A stretch of 64,000 bases of DNA. Origin: Parietichytrium sp. I65-24A. Lineage: Eukaryota; Sar; Bigyra; Thraustochytrida; Thraustochytriidae. Below, in pieces: positions 25,212 through 34,387 of this stretch. The stretch spans positions 124,001-188,000 of the forward strand of contig BLSF01000070.1 in assembly GCA_012862575.1 (NCBI GenBank), in the 5' to 3' direction. The stretch's first letter is position 1. Each line of letters opens with the position of its first letter. The notes below the pieces were generated by a model, which saw only the letters and a program-made list of their open reading frames with translations, made no database searches and was not told the origin of the DNA. The position numbers were made by a program, and so were the translations under genes.

Positions 25212-28097
25212 CTAGGCTGGGGCGAGATTGTCTGCGGAAACAACCTGCGTTTTCCCGTCAAGAATGACGACTGCTTCCGAGCCATCAATACCGCGCAGTT
25301 CGCAAATCTTGCCAGCCCACGATCCAGCGATGATACGGCGTCTGGTGTCACTCCCTCCAGCATCGTCACGGTCCAACATAGCCCCGCCTGGCGTTGCAGG
25401 AACGGCTGGTGTTGCGGGCGTCTGCGGGATGGTCGCAGCCGGAGTTTGCGCCCCAGAGTAGGCGGATTCGAATGCAGCAGGTGTTGCCGGCGGTTTGTAA
25501 GAAGAAGTGGTGTCGGAAGGAGGCGCACCCCAGCTGTCTGCTGGAGTCGGCGTGCCAGGCCGAGGCGTGCCACCTCCAGCTTTCGGATTCCATGGGTCAA
25601 CAGCTGACTGTGGCTCATGCGATGCAGTTGGGGTGCCCGGCGCATTGATGGGTGCGGAGCCTCCAGCTGGCTGACTGCCATAGAACGAGGAGAAGCCATT
25701 TGAAGGAGGGCCACCACCACCGCCACCGCCACCGGAGCTGGAGGTATTTGCTGAGCTTCCCAACTGGCCGTTTTGGTCTCCAACTATGATAATTCTTTCG
25801 CGACGTATATCAATCATTTTTTTCTTTGAGTGGAGCTCGACTTTGACCATATCATCAGATACAGAAACCACGATGCCAGTATAGTTTTTGTATCGACCGC
25901 CCCTAATCTGAACCGTCTTCCCGTACAGTGTGTCCTGCTGTGAGTTCGGGCCACCCCCACCCCCGCCGCGGCCACCGCCACGTCCTGGACCGCCGCCACG
26001 ACCACCTCCTCTGCCGCCGCGAGCGTACACTGCGGTTCTACCTTGCTGCTGAACGCCAAACCCTCCAGCATTTCTGAGCTTGATGCCGGCGAGTTGCACA
26101 TTGCGCACCTTTTCAGCGACCATGCCTGCGTTTTCGGTGCGCATCCTGGAATGTATGAAGAGGTGGGCCCGGTAGATGTGCTTTACGGTACCTTCAATAC
26201 CGGCATACTCGCCTGCAACGATTCTTACGACGCTATTTTCCTGAATGATGTTGTGATTTCTGTCCGCAATATGCGTGTTCTTGCTTTTGTTGTTCAGCTT
26301 GGCACGAATTTCCTGCACCGTGATTGTGCGCACGGCATTATTCGGAAGAAGTATATCAAGATTGTCGCGACGAATGGTGATAATGACACCTGTCTGATTG
26401 CCAATCGAGACGAGGTCCATGAGCGAGTGGCCCTTGAGGGAGTCTAATGATTGAGCCACCTCCGCAGAGATCTGCAAATCATCCAAGAATGCAACAATCT
26501 CTTTCGCCCCAGAGTCGGTAAACACAATTGCAGTCCTCTTTTCTGTGTTGTCTTTGATCAAGACGATGTTTCCGGTTTCACCGGCGTAGGCACCGTTGAG
26601 GACTTTGACGTGGTCACCATTCTCGAACACCTTCATGAGGTCCGATGCAGGAAAGTCGAGGATCGTGCCTCGCACATCCTTGTCGACCGGGTTGATTTTC
26701 ACAGTCCCATTCACGTCGACGCCGACAACCTCACCCTTGAGATGCTGCAACTCTCCCTCTTTGACCACGACTATGTCACCATTTCTAAAGGTCACCTGCG
26801 AGGCACCTCTGCGGTTGCCGGAAAGGGCCGCGTTGCTGATCTCCTCAAGAATGTTTCCGTCCTTGAGAGTAGCCTCCAAGTCGTCCTCATCGTCCTCGTC
26901 ACGGTCTCGCCCTCCGTGGCGAAATGCTTGGAGCTCCTCCAGGGTCGGCCGCACGTCGCGCGTCTGTATAAATGTCTCCTTTACTTCTTTGACTCCATAT
27001 CCGTTGTCGTAGAAGTCGCCATCAAACTCGTCAACGAAGCGATGCGAGTCCCAAGGCGCAGGCTTCCGCTGCACAAACTCGGTCACGTCTTCGGCGTTAA
27101 AAAAACGCTTGGCGGGGATGAGCTTCTTTGCCTTGTGCGCCTTCTTTTCCTCCAAAGTCAGATCCCCATGCAGGAGGGTGTAGTCAATGCGAGGAACAAA
27201 CTGGACCACGACTTTTCCTGTTGCATCGTCTACGTCGATGACTTTGGCCAAGTCACCCCTGTATGGGAATTGACGCATGCGCACATAAGTGCCGGGTTTC
27301 AACACCTGCTTTTTGGACACCACGCGCAGAACGGCAGGCATTTGGGCAAGAGGCACCAGTTCAAGCTTGGATATGAAAATACCGCGGATTCCTCTGAGAG
27401 CCATCTTTACGTACTCCTGATTGCGGGCCTCCACGTAGATGAAGCCTTTCGTGCCGGAGGCAAGAACGGAGAGAACGTGTTGGGGCTTCCCCTCGAGCTC
27501 CTCCATACGGCATTTGTTCATGAGCTGGATACAGAGCATCTTCTCCTCATTCGGTTGGCACTTGATAAAAAACAGCTTGGGGTCTGCAACCGTGGGGAGA
27601 AAGGCGTTCCTGGACACAATTTCTGCACTCTGCGCCACTGGTTCGTAGTCCTCATCAACTTCGTAGTCTTGTTTTTCGTATCTTTTGGCGATCTCTTCCA
27701 CTGAAGTTTCGGCAAACCTTTTTTGGTTTTGGAGACGCTCCTCGTACCGCCTTTGGATTAGCTTCTCCTCTTCCTGAAGCCCACGTTGCATGCGGTAGCC
27801 TCGCTCCTCCTCTTCCTCGCTCTCTTCATCGTCGTCCACATCTGCCTCCTCTTCGAAAAATGTGGCAGTCTTGCGCTTTTTAGTCTTCTTGCCGCCACGA
27901 GCAGTAGGGGCGCTTCTTTTCCCGCGAATAGGCTGGTCGTCGTCATCATCATCATCGTCATCATCATCATCATCGTCATCGTCATCATCATCGTCCTCCT
28001 CAGAGTCGCTTTCGTCGTCATCGTCATCATCGTTGACAACCTTTTTCTTTTTGCGCTCCTCGAGCTCGTCCGACGAAGAAGACGCGTCAGAACTCAT
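25212..28097 (-). CDS. SPT5: Transcription elongation factor SPT5 (NGN, multiple KOW, repeat C-terminus)
   Basis: The protein is 961 residues in one exon. The open frame extends upstream, but the ATG at 28097 starts the typical acidic SPT5 N-terminus (MSSDASSSSDELEERKKKK, then a long Asp run). The NGN domain starts near residue 174 (KLFFIKCQPNEEKMLCIQL). At least five KOW motifs follow, including LKPGTYVRMRQFPYRGDLAKV, FRNGDIVVVKEGELQHLKGEV, FENGDHVKVLNGAYAGETG, VVRIVAGEYAGIEGTV and GKTVQIRGGRYKNYTG. An RGG/Gly-rich insert and a Pro-Thr-Ala C-terminal region (PATP-like units) precede a last KOW at the C-terminus. SPT5 pairs with SPT4, binds the RNA polymerase II clamp and controls pausing, elongation and capping; its C-terminal repeats are substrates of CDK9-type kinases in other eukaryotes. 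The Asp run is encoded by a GAT/GAC microsatellite and may vary in length. Confidence 0.95.
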   Translation of the reverse strand: MSSDASSSSDELEERKKKKVVNDDDDDDESDSEEDDDDDDDDDDDDDDDDDDDDQPIRGKRSAPTARGGKKTKKRKTATFFEEEADVDDDEESEEEEERGYRMQRGLQEEEKLIQRRYEERLQNQKRFAETSVEEIAKRYEKQDYEVDEDYEPVAQSAEIVSRNAFLPTVADPKLFFIKCQPNEEKMLCIQLMNKCRMEELEGKPQHVLSVLASGTKGFIYVEARNQEYVKMALRGIRGIFISKLELVPLAQMPAVLRVVSKKQVLKPGTYVRMRQFPYRGDLAKVIDVDDATGKVVVQFVPRIDYTLLHGDLTLEEKKAHKAKKLIPAKRFFNAEDVTEFVQRKPAPWDSHRFVDEFDGDFYDNGYGVKEVKETFIQTRDVRPTLEELQAFRHGGRDRDEDDEDDLEATLKDGNILEEISNAALSGNRRGASQVTFRNGDIVVVKEGELQHLKGEVVGVDVNGTVKINPVDKDVRGTILDFPASDLMKVFENGDHVKVLNGAYAGETGNIVLIKDNTEKRTAIVFTDSGAKEIVAFLDDLQISAEVAQSLDSLKGHSLMDLVSIGNQTGVIITIRRDNLDILLPNNAVRTITVQEIRAKLNNKSKNTHIADRNHNIIQENSVVRIVAGEYAGIEGTVKHIYRAHLFIHSRMRTENAGMVAEKVRNVQLAGIKLRNAGGFGVQQQGRTAVYARGGRGGGRGGGPGRGGGRGGGGGGPNSQQDTLYGKTVQIRGGRYKNYTGIVVSVSDDMVKVELHSKKKMIDIRRERIIIVGDQNGQLGSSANTSSSGGGGGGGGPPSNGFSSFYGSQPAGGSAPINAPGTPTASHEPQSAVDPWNPKAGGGTPRPGTPTPADSWGAPPSDTTSSYKPPATPAAFESAYSGAQTPAATIPQTPATPAVPATPGGAMLDRDDAGGSDTRRRIIAGSWAGKICELRGIDGSEAVVILDGKTQVVSADNLAPA
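27938..28032 (-). repeat. GAT/GAC trinucleotide repeat coding for the acidic run of SPT5
   Basis: The plus strand shows repeated CATCAT/CGTCAT triplets. In the SPT5 frame they code for about 20 consecutive Asp near residues 35-54 plus a shorter Asp run just before, so length changes would stay in frame. Confidence 0.9.
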
Positions 28098-28540
28098 CGT
28101 GTTTGCTTTTAAGCTCCGCGCTGTCCCAATTTTTTTTGAAAATAAAAATAAACACAGTTTATCAACAAGACAGCGAGTCGTTAGTAAATCGATTTCCCTC
28201 TCGGCATTTGCCCCTCTCCAAATCACGGGGAAACCATCATCCCCGCCCTCAGCCTGCACACCAACCACCAGGTTAACTCGCAGCACCGCACCGCACCCAC
28301 CCCACCCCCCGCCCGCCTTGAAGAACCAACATCCCCAGAGTACATGCTGCGTCGTCGCATTGGCATGGTTTCTTGAAAGCATCTGCGTTTGGAGAATAAA
28401 AAGCTTTCCTGTCGATAGAGAACCCAAAGCAGGAGATGGCTTGTCGCATTGACGCACTTTTCTCACTTCCTCGTGCGCATCCGCTCTCGCGAAACCAGCT
28501 TGCAGCAGCCGCAATATCCGCTCCTGCCCCACACAATTTA
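28098..28540. other. SPT5 upstream region
   Basis: Presumed promoter and 5' untranslated region. An open frame continues upstream of the chosen SPT5 start through this stretch, but its sequence is low quality as protein and is unlike the family. No other gene is seen. Confidence 0.5.
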
Positions 28541-28965
28541 ATGTATCTCAATGCAGTACATCATATTCCAGAACGTTGCAAAGCATCTCATATGAACATC
28601 CAGTGCAAAGCATCTCATCGCGACACATTCGGACACTTCGGAAAGTACCCCATCAGAACACACTGCAATGCATCTCGTTTGAACACGTTGCAATAAACCC
28701 AACAGCAGCACTTGTGCAAGGAATCGATCTCATCTGAACAGATCCACCAAACCCATTGCAAAGCACCTCCTCCGGACATATTGCAACGCATCCATTTGCG
28801 GCACATTGCAACGACTCCATAATGGCACCACATTCCAAAGTATAGTATCTCATCCGAACAGATCCAACCACATTGCGAAGCACCTCATCCTCATCCTCAT
28901 ACATTGCAATGTAATGTATGTATCCCAATGCAAATGCAAATGCAAATGCAACATACATTGCCAAC
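28540..28965. repeat. Degenerate tandem repeats of about 35-50 bp
   Basis: Imperfect units centre on words such as TTGCAAAGCATCTCAT, GCAAAGCACCTC, CATTGCAA and GAACAGATCCA. They recur about ten times with variable spacing. The block ends in a short (GCAAAT)n run at 28930-28950. No coding signal is apparent. Confidence 0.7.
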
Positions 28966-29136
28966 CGTCCAATGACATAACGATATTACTGGTTCCCATC
29001 GCAAAAGATACTCCCTCCCCCACACATCACCATCACCATCACTATCATTATCACGCCACGAAATTCGTACGCAAATTCCCTCCGCGTGTCCAGCTTGCTC
29101 GCGTCCTCACCGCGTAAGACATCTTCCCCTCTCCCA

Positions 29137-30416
29137 CTCCATACATCCATACATTCATACATCCATACATCCAGCGCAAAAGATTATAACCATCGATCCC
29201 CTCACCTGGCTCCTACGGCGCGGGTAGCCGGGGCTAATGCGGCACTCACCTCTTTCCTTCTCCTCGCGGTACGCGCCGCGGACTCTTGCGGCTGCTGCGG
29301 GGACTGCTCCTCTTGCCTTCTCCTCACAGTTTCTTTCTCTCTCTCTCTCTCTCTCTCACACTCGCGGCCAGTCTGTTAGAAGCAGCGCGTCCGAGCTAGT
29401 GGCCGGCTACTGATTGCGGTAGGAAGGCCGGGAAACTGTTTGGGTTTGGGTGGAGGAACGAAAAGGAACTATTGCAAGGAACCAGGAGGAGCTGGGGGAT
29501 GCTAGTGTAGAGGTTGGGTGCCCGGTAGGGAGGGCGGATGTGAGAGGAATGAAAGGGAAGGATCTTCAGAACTCCAAAGCTTTTCTTTCTTATTACAGAC
29601 ACGGGGTGTATCTATACCTTTTCCTCTATCATAGGTGCTAAAATGTGGAATTTGGTAAATACAAGATTGGGTTGACTCACATAATAAACAAAGTGTCTCA
29701 CGTTACTAATAACTGGCACTGAACATGACAATCATCACGTAACTAAGAGCTCTTCCACGTCACACCTCTCCTCACTCCTCACTACAACACGTCACGCTTC
29801 CCCGCCCTGCACGAACAATTCACGAACACACGAATCATTCTCTCAGAACCCCGCGCAGAAATCCCGAGCACAATCTCGTCTCCACTCTCACAACCAAAGC
29901 TTTCCTTCCTTCCCTCCTTCCTTCACCTTCCTTTCCCGTCCGCGCGTACCCCCCGCGTACATCTAGCACCCAACTAGCACATCGCCTAGCGCGCCCGCCA
30001 CCACACCACCCTTTAATTTTAAATACCTTTCGCCGGCGGTGAGTGGATAGATCGAGACCGCATTTTGAACTGCCATCGGCGGCGAAGTATTGGGAGATAG
30101 AGATATAGAGAGAGAGAGATTGTGAGGCGCATAGTTTTGTCGTATACGTTTACGTTGGATCTGTATATGTCGACGGAAGAGTGTGATTTGTCGTTTGAAT
30201 TGGATTTGTCTTAAGCCGACGGAAGAGAGTATTTGGGCAGCGCATAGTTTTGTCGTATACGTTTACGTTGGATCTGTATATGTCGACGGAAGAACGTGTT
30301 TTGTCGTTTACATTGAAGCTGTGTCAAGCCGACGGAAGAGCGTATTTGGGCAGCGCATAGTTTTGTCGTTTACATTGGATCTGTATACGCCGACGGAAGA
30401 GCGTGTTTTGTCGTTT
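29137..30416. repeat. Copy 1 of a ~1.3 kb tandem direct duplication
   Basis: The copy begins at the CTCCATACATCC run, passes through a conserved body (29174-30030), a GA-rich tract, and ends inside the GACGGAAGAG array. It is nearly identical to 30418-31915, with few base changes and small length changes in simple repeats. The offset rises from about 1288 to 1343 bp across the unit. No gene is recognised inside it. Confidence 0.9.
29335..29357. repeat. (CT)n microsatellite
   Basis: CT run in copy 1 of the large duplication; its counterpart in copy 2 is at 30631-30652. Confidence 0.85.
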
Positions 30417-30417
30417 N
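30417..30417. other. Ambiguous base N at the junction of the two duplicate copies
   Basis: The only N I noticed in the window falls where the GACGGAAGAG array of copy 1 meets the CTCCATACATCC start of copy 2. This marks an unresolved assembly join. Confidence 0.95.
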
Positions 30418-31915
30418 CTCCATACATCCATACATCCATACATTCATACATCCATACATCCAGCGCAAAAGACTCATAACCATCGATCCCCTCACCTGGC
30501 TCCTACGGCGCGGGTAGCCGGGGGTAATGCGGTACTCACCTCTTTCCTTCTCCTCGCGGTACGCGCCGCGGACTCTTGCGGCTGCTGCGGGGACTGCTCC
30601 TCTTGCCTTCTCCTCACAGTTTCTTTCTCTTTCTCTCTCTCTCTCTCTCTCACACTCGCGGCCAGTCTGTTAGAAGCAGCGCGTCCGAGCTAGTGGCCGG
30701 CTACTGATTGCGGTAGGAAGGCCGGGAAACTGTTTGGGTTTGGGTGGAGGAACGAAAAGGAACTATTGCAAGGAACCAGGAGGAGCTGGGGGATGCTAGT
30801 GTAGAGGGTGGGTGCCCGGGTAGGGAGGGCGGATGTGAGAGGAATGAAAGGGAAGGATCTTCAGAACTCCAAACCTTTTCTTTCTTATTACAGACACGGG
30901 GTGTATCTATACCTTTTTCTCTATCACAGGTGCTAAAATGTGGAATTTGGCAAATACAAGATTGGGTCGACCCACATAACAAACAAAGTGTCTCACGTTA
31001 CTAATAACTGGCACTGAACATGACAATCATCACGTAACTAAGAGCTCTTCCACGTCACACCTCTCCTCACTCCTCACTACAACACGTCACGCTTTCACGC
31101 TTCCCCGCCCTGCACGAACAATTCACGAACACACGAATCATTCTCTCTGAACCCCGCGCAGAAATCCCGAGCACAATCTCGTCTCCACTCTCACAACCAA
31201 AGCTTTCCTTCCTTCCCTCCTTCCTTCACCTTCCTTTCCCGTCCGCGCGTACCCCCCGCGTACATATAGCACCCAACTAGCACATCGCCTAGCGCGCCCG
31301 CCACCACACCACCCTTTAATTTTAAATACCTTGCGCCGGCGGTGAGTGGATAGATCGAGACCGCTTTTTGAACTGCCATCGGCGGCGAAGTATTGGGAGA
31401 GAGAGAGATAGAGAGAGAGAGAAATAGAAAAATAGAGAAATAGAGAAATTGAGAGAGAGAGATTGTGAGGCGCATAGTTTTGTCGTATACGTTTACGTTG
31501 GATCTGTATATGTCGACGGAAGAGTGTGATTTGTCGTTTGAATTGGATTTGTCTTAAGCCGACGGAAGAGAGTATTTGGGCAGCGCATAGTTTTGTCGTT
31601 TACATTGGATCTGTATATGTCGACGGAAGAACGTGTTTTGTCGTTTACATTGGATCTGTGTCAAGCCGACGGAAGAGCGTATTTGTGCAGCGCATAGTTT
31701 GCATTGGATCTGTATACGCCGACGGAAGAGCGTGTTTTGAGGTATACATTGGATCTGTGTCAAGCCGACGGAAGAGCATATTTGTGCAGCGCTTGGTTTT
31801 GTCGTTTGCATTAGATCTGCATACGCCGACGGAAGAAGCGTATTTGTGCAGCGCTTAGTTTTGTCGTTTACGTTGGATCTGTGTCAAGCCGACGGAAGAG
31901 CACGTTGCGCAGCGG
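30418..31915. repeat. Copy 2 of the tandem direct duplication, upstream of THOC1
   Basis: This repeats the body of 29137-30416 and has a longer GA tract (31398-31463) and a longer GACGGAAGAG array. It runs to within 90 bp of the THOC1 start codon, so the duplicated unit includes the presumed THOC1 promoter. Confidence 0.9.
31472..31915. repeat. GACGGAAGAG minisatellite array in the THOC1 5' region
   Basis: The word GACGGAAGA occurs at 31514, 31561, 31622, 31668, 31721, 31767, 31828 and 31891. The spacing mostly alternates between about 46 and about 61 bp (one spacing is 53), so the true unit is a roughly 107 bp pair: TTGGATCTGTGTCAAGCC and TTGGATCTGTATACGCC versions before the word. Copy 1 of the duplication has five such words (30172-30392). 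Confidence 0.85.
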
Positions 31916-32000
31916 ACACTCTTCTAGATCAGTTATACCACAGACGTCGCGTCGGTTCTGCGTTACTGGAGAGCGGCTGCGGTTGTGATTGGCCCTGGAA

Positions 32001-34306
32001 ATGACGGACTTTCAAGCATGGGCGGAAAGACTGTCGGCGAGTATTGCGAATGGAACGGAGAGCGAGCTGGCCGGCGAGCTGGTCAAGGCGGGGAAGGAAA
32101 TGTATGGTGCATTGGAGGGCGAAATGACAGAAGCGGACGTGAAGGCGGAGGTTGTCGGGGCAGTGCGAATGGCTTTGCGGAGGTGAGTTTCCAGTTCGGT
32201 TTGGTGGCGATTGCGGGCTTGCCTATTGGGTTTGGGTTTGGGTTTGGGATGGCGATCTCGCTTCTTCGTTCGGCATGCTGCGCTGGAGTCCCTAAATCAG
32301 TTGCTGCGATCCTAGCTGTCTGCCGCATCGGGCTACATCGACTCGAGTCGAGTGAATGCGTGCGATGCTCGACTGGAAAAGGAGGCAGTGAGTCGATGCA
32401 ACGGTTCTTCTAACTCGTCAGTGTATTTCACACATGGTTCTTGTTTCGTTGCGATAGCCGGCTTTTGAAGGACGGTCTGGCTCGAGCGGAATGTTTGGTG
32501 CGGCTGGCGATCGAGTTGGTGACGACCGAGTCCGGCTTGGGCATGCAGGCGGAGACCGACTTGCCGTTTGTGCTTTTCGAAGATCTGTTTCAAAGCACCT
32601 CGGTGGACGAGTACGAGTCGGCATGGACGTTGCTGGAGTCTTTCACGGGTAAGCTTACTACCAAGGAGATGCTCCCATACCACAAGGTGACCCGGTCGAA
32701 GATGGCCATGCTTCGCATCGCCAACTTCTTGCTTCGAAGGCTTTCTGCAGCGCACCACACGGTCTTGTGCGGCAGGGTGATGATGTTTCTCGCGTATGCA
32801 TTTCCGCTTTCCGAACGCAGCGGGGTGAACCTCCTTGGCGCTTACAATGACGACAATGTGACCGACTTGCAAGATGAACAGAGCTTTAACGACGCAGTAG
32901 CGGACGATATCAGTGTTGCCGCGGATCCAGCGGTGACAGACCCCGGCGACGACGGGCAGCCAGTCGACTATGCTCTGTACGAGAGATTTTGGGGCCTTCA
33001 GAAATTCTTCATAAATCGTGCTGACAAGCCTGGATCCGGTTGTATATCTGGAATCGAGGAGTGGAACAAATTCTCCGAAACTGCGCACGTGGTACTCTCT
33101 GCCTTCGAATCCAAGCCATTTTCTCAGGCAGACTTGGACAGGGAGGCAGATGCTTTTCGGGAAAGTAAAAAGGTGCAGGCCGATGGCAGCGCAACGGAAG
33201 GCGAGCGGGATATGGACTTCTTTCCGACCAAGTACCTTAGTAGTGGGCGGCTCTTAAAGCTGCAGCTCTCGGATCCAATCCTGCGGCGGAACGTCTTGGT
33301 GCAATTTATGTTCTTGATCCAGGCGGTCGGAAATATGGTGGCTCCTGGGTCCTCGACCGCTGTGCCAGTAAATGTGCTTCGACGACTTGAGGAGAACAAG
33401 ACTGGCTTGCAAGACATCAAGAAGCGCGTATTGGCACTTCTTACTGCAACGCCTCCTGACGGACCTGGTTTTGTGCAGACGCTGAGCCACATTCTCGAAC
33501 GTGAGCAGCACTGGATTGACTGGAAGGCGGCGCGATGCCCAGAATTTGAGCGGTTCGCTGGCCCCTCGGACCCAGAGAGTAACGTACATGGTGAGAGTGA
33601 CGCTGACGACGTGCAGGAGGCTGCGAGGAAGAGGGCTCGCGCGTCGCAGCTCGCGCGTTCCAACGAGAAGATTAAGCGTAACCGTATGCTTTGGCGTTCC
33701 AAAATCGATGATTGGGAGACACAGCTATCACAAAGCGAGGGTCGAAAGGAATTCGATGAGTTCATTCGCTCCATGGAAATTGCGATTGACCCGGAAAATT
33801 GCATTGAAGAGGACTATCATCCGAAAAACGATCCTGTCTACTGCTGGCAAGGTCTTCGGCTTCTCGGACGCAAAGAGATGGAAATCATGATGCGGGCTGA
33901 AGACGGCAGCTTGGAGAAGGCCACGATTGAATATGTTTCACGCAAATCCGGGAAAGCTTCACTGGACGCCGAGCGTGACGAGATGGACACGACTAGTGCT
34001 ACTGGCGCTGCCAAGGAGGAAGAGGGCGGTCAGCCTGAGGATGGGACAGGGAACGAGCCCATGGAGCGAGACGACGAGGGCGCTACGGGGGAGCAGACCC
34101 CTTCTGAACAGAATCACGGAGAAAACACTCCGGCGGAGGCTAACACGCCAATGGATGGCGTGGCTGCGGACGGCGAAGAAGACGGAAGCTCTCAGGGATT
34201 GGGAACTGCCTCTGCGTCAGAAAAGGTTGACGGCGAAGGCTCGGCCAACGAAGGGGGCGACGACGAGGACGAAGATGACGATGAAGATGAGGAGGACGAA
34301 GCTTAG
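32001..34306 (+). CDS. THOC1: THO complex subunit 1 (THOC1/HPR1), two exons
   Basis: Exons 32001-32182 and 32458-34306 give 676 residues, close to the roughly 657 of the human protein. The start is the first in-frame ATG (MTDFQAWAERL). Family hallmarks are dense in exon 2: FVLFEDLFQSTSVDEYESAW, then MAMLRIANFLLRRLSAAHHT, VLCGRVMMFLAYAFPLSERS, GVNLLGAYN, and later DYALYERFWGLQKFF. The C-terminal 130 residues are acidic and disordered. THOC1 is a scaffold of the THO/TREX complex, which couples transcription elongation to mRNA packaging and nuclear export. It lies downstream of the large duplication and ends 81 bp from the stop of the convergent FAD oxidase. Confidence 0.92.
32183..32457 (+). 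other. Intron of THOC1 (275 nt)
   Basis: The donor is GGAG|GTGAGT and the acceptor is GTTGCGATAG|CCGG. Splicing makes the codon AG+C (Ser) and gives MALRSRLLKDGLARAE, continuous with the THOC1 family. A telomere-like (GGGTTT)n word lies inside at about 32226. Confidence 0.85.
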
Positions 34307-34387
34307 AGCAGGGCTGATCAAGATAGTTGGAGAGTGATAGATATATGTAGGCTGGAAAAGACTCTCATATGGATGGCAAATCGAATC

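Noticed and set aside
25206-28452. Long plus-strand open frames opposite SPT5 (for example 26451-27704)
   Set aside because: They are antisense shadows of the SPT5 coding frame. They start at odd places and translate to no family, while the minus frame has clear NGN and KOW domains.
30183-31858. Short repetitive open frames in the GACGGAAGAG array
   Set aside because: They are translations of a minisatellite, change frame between units and have no start-stop consistency between the two copies.
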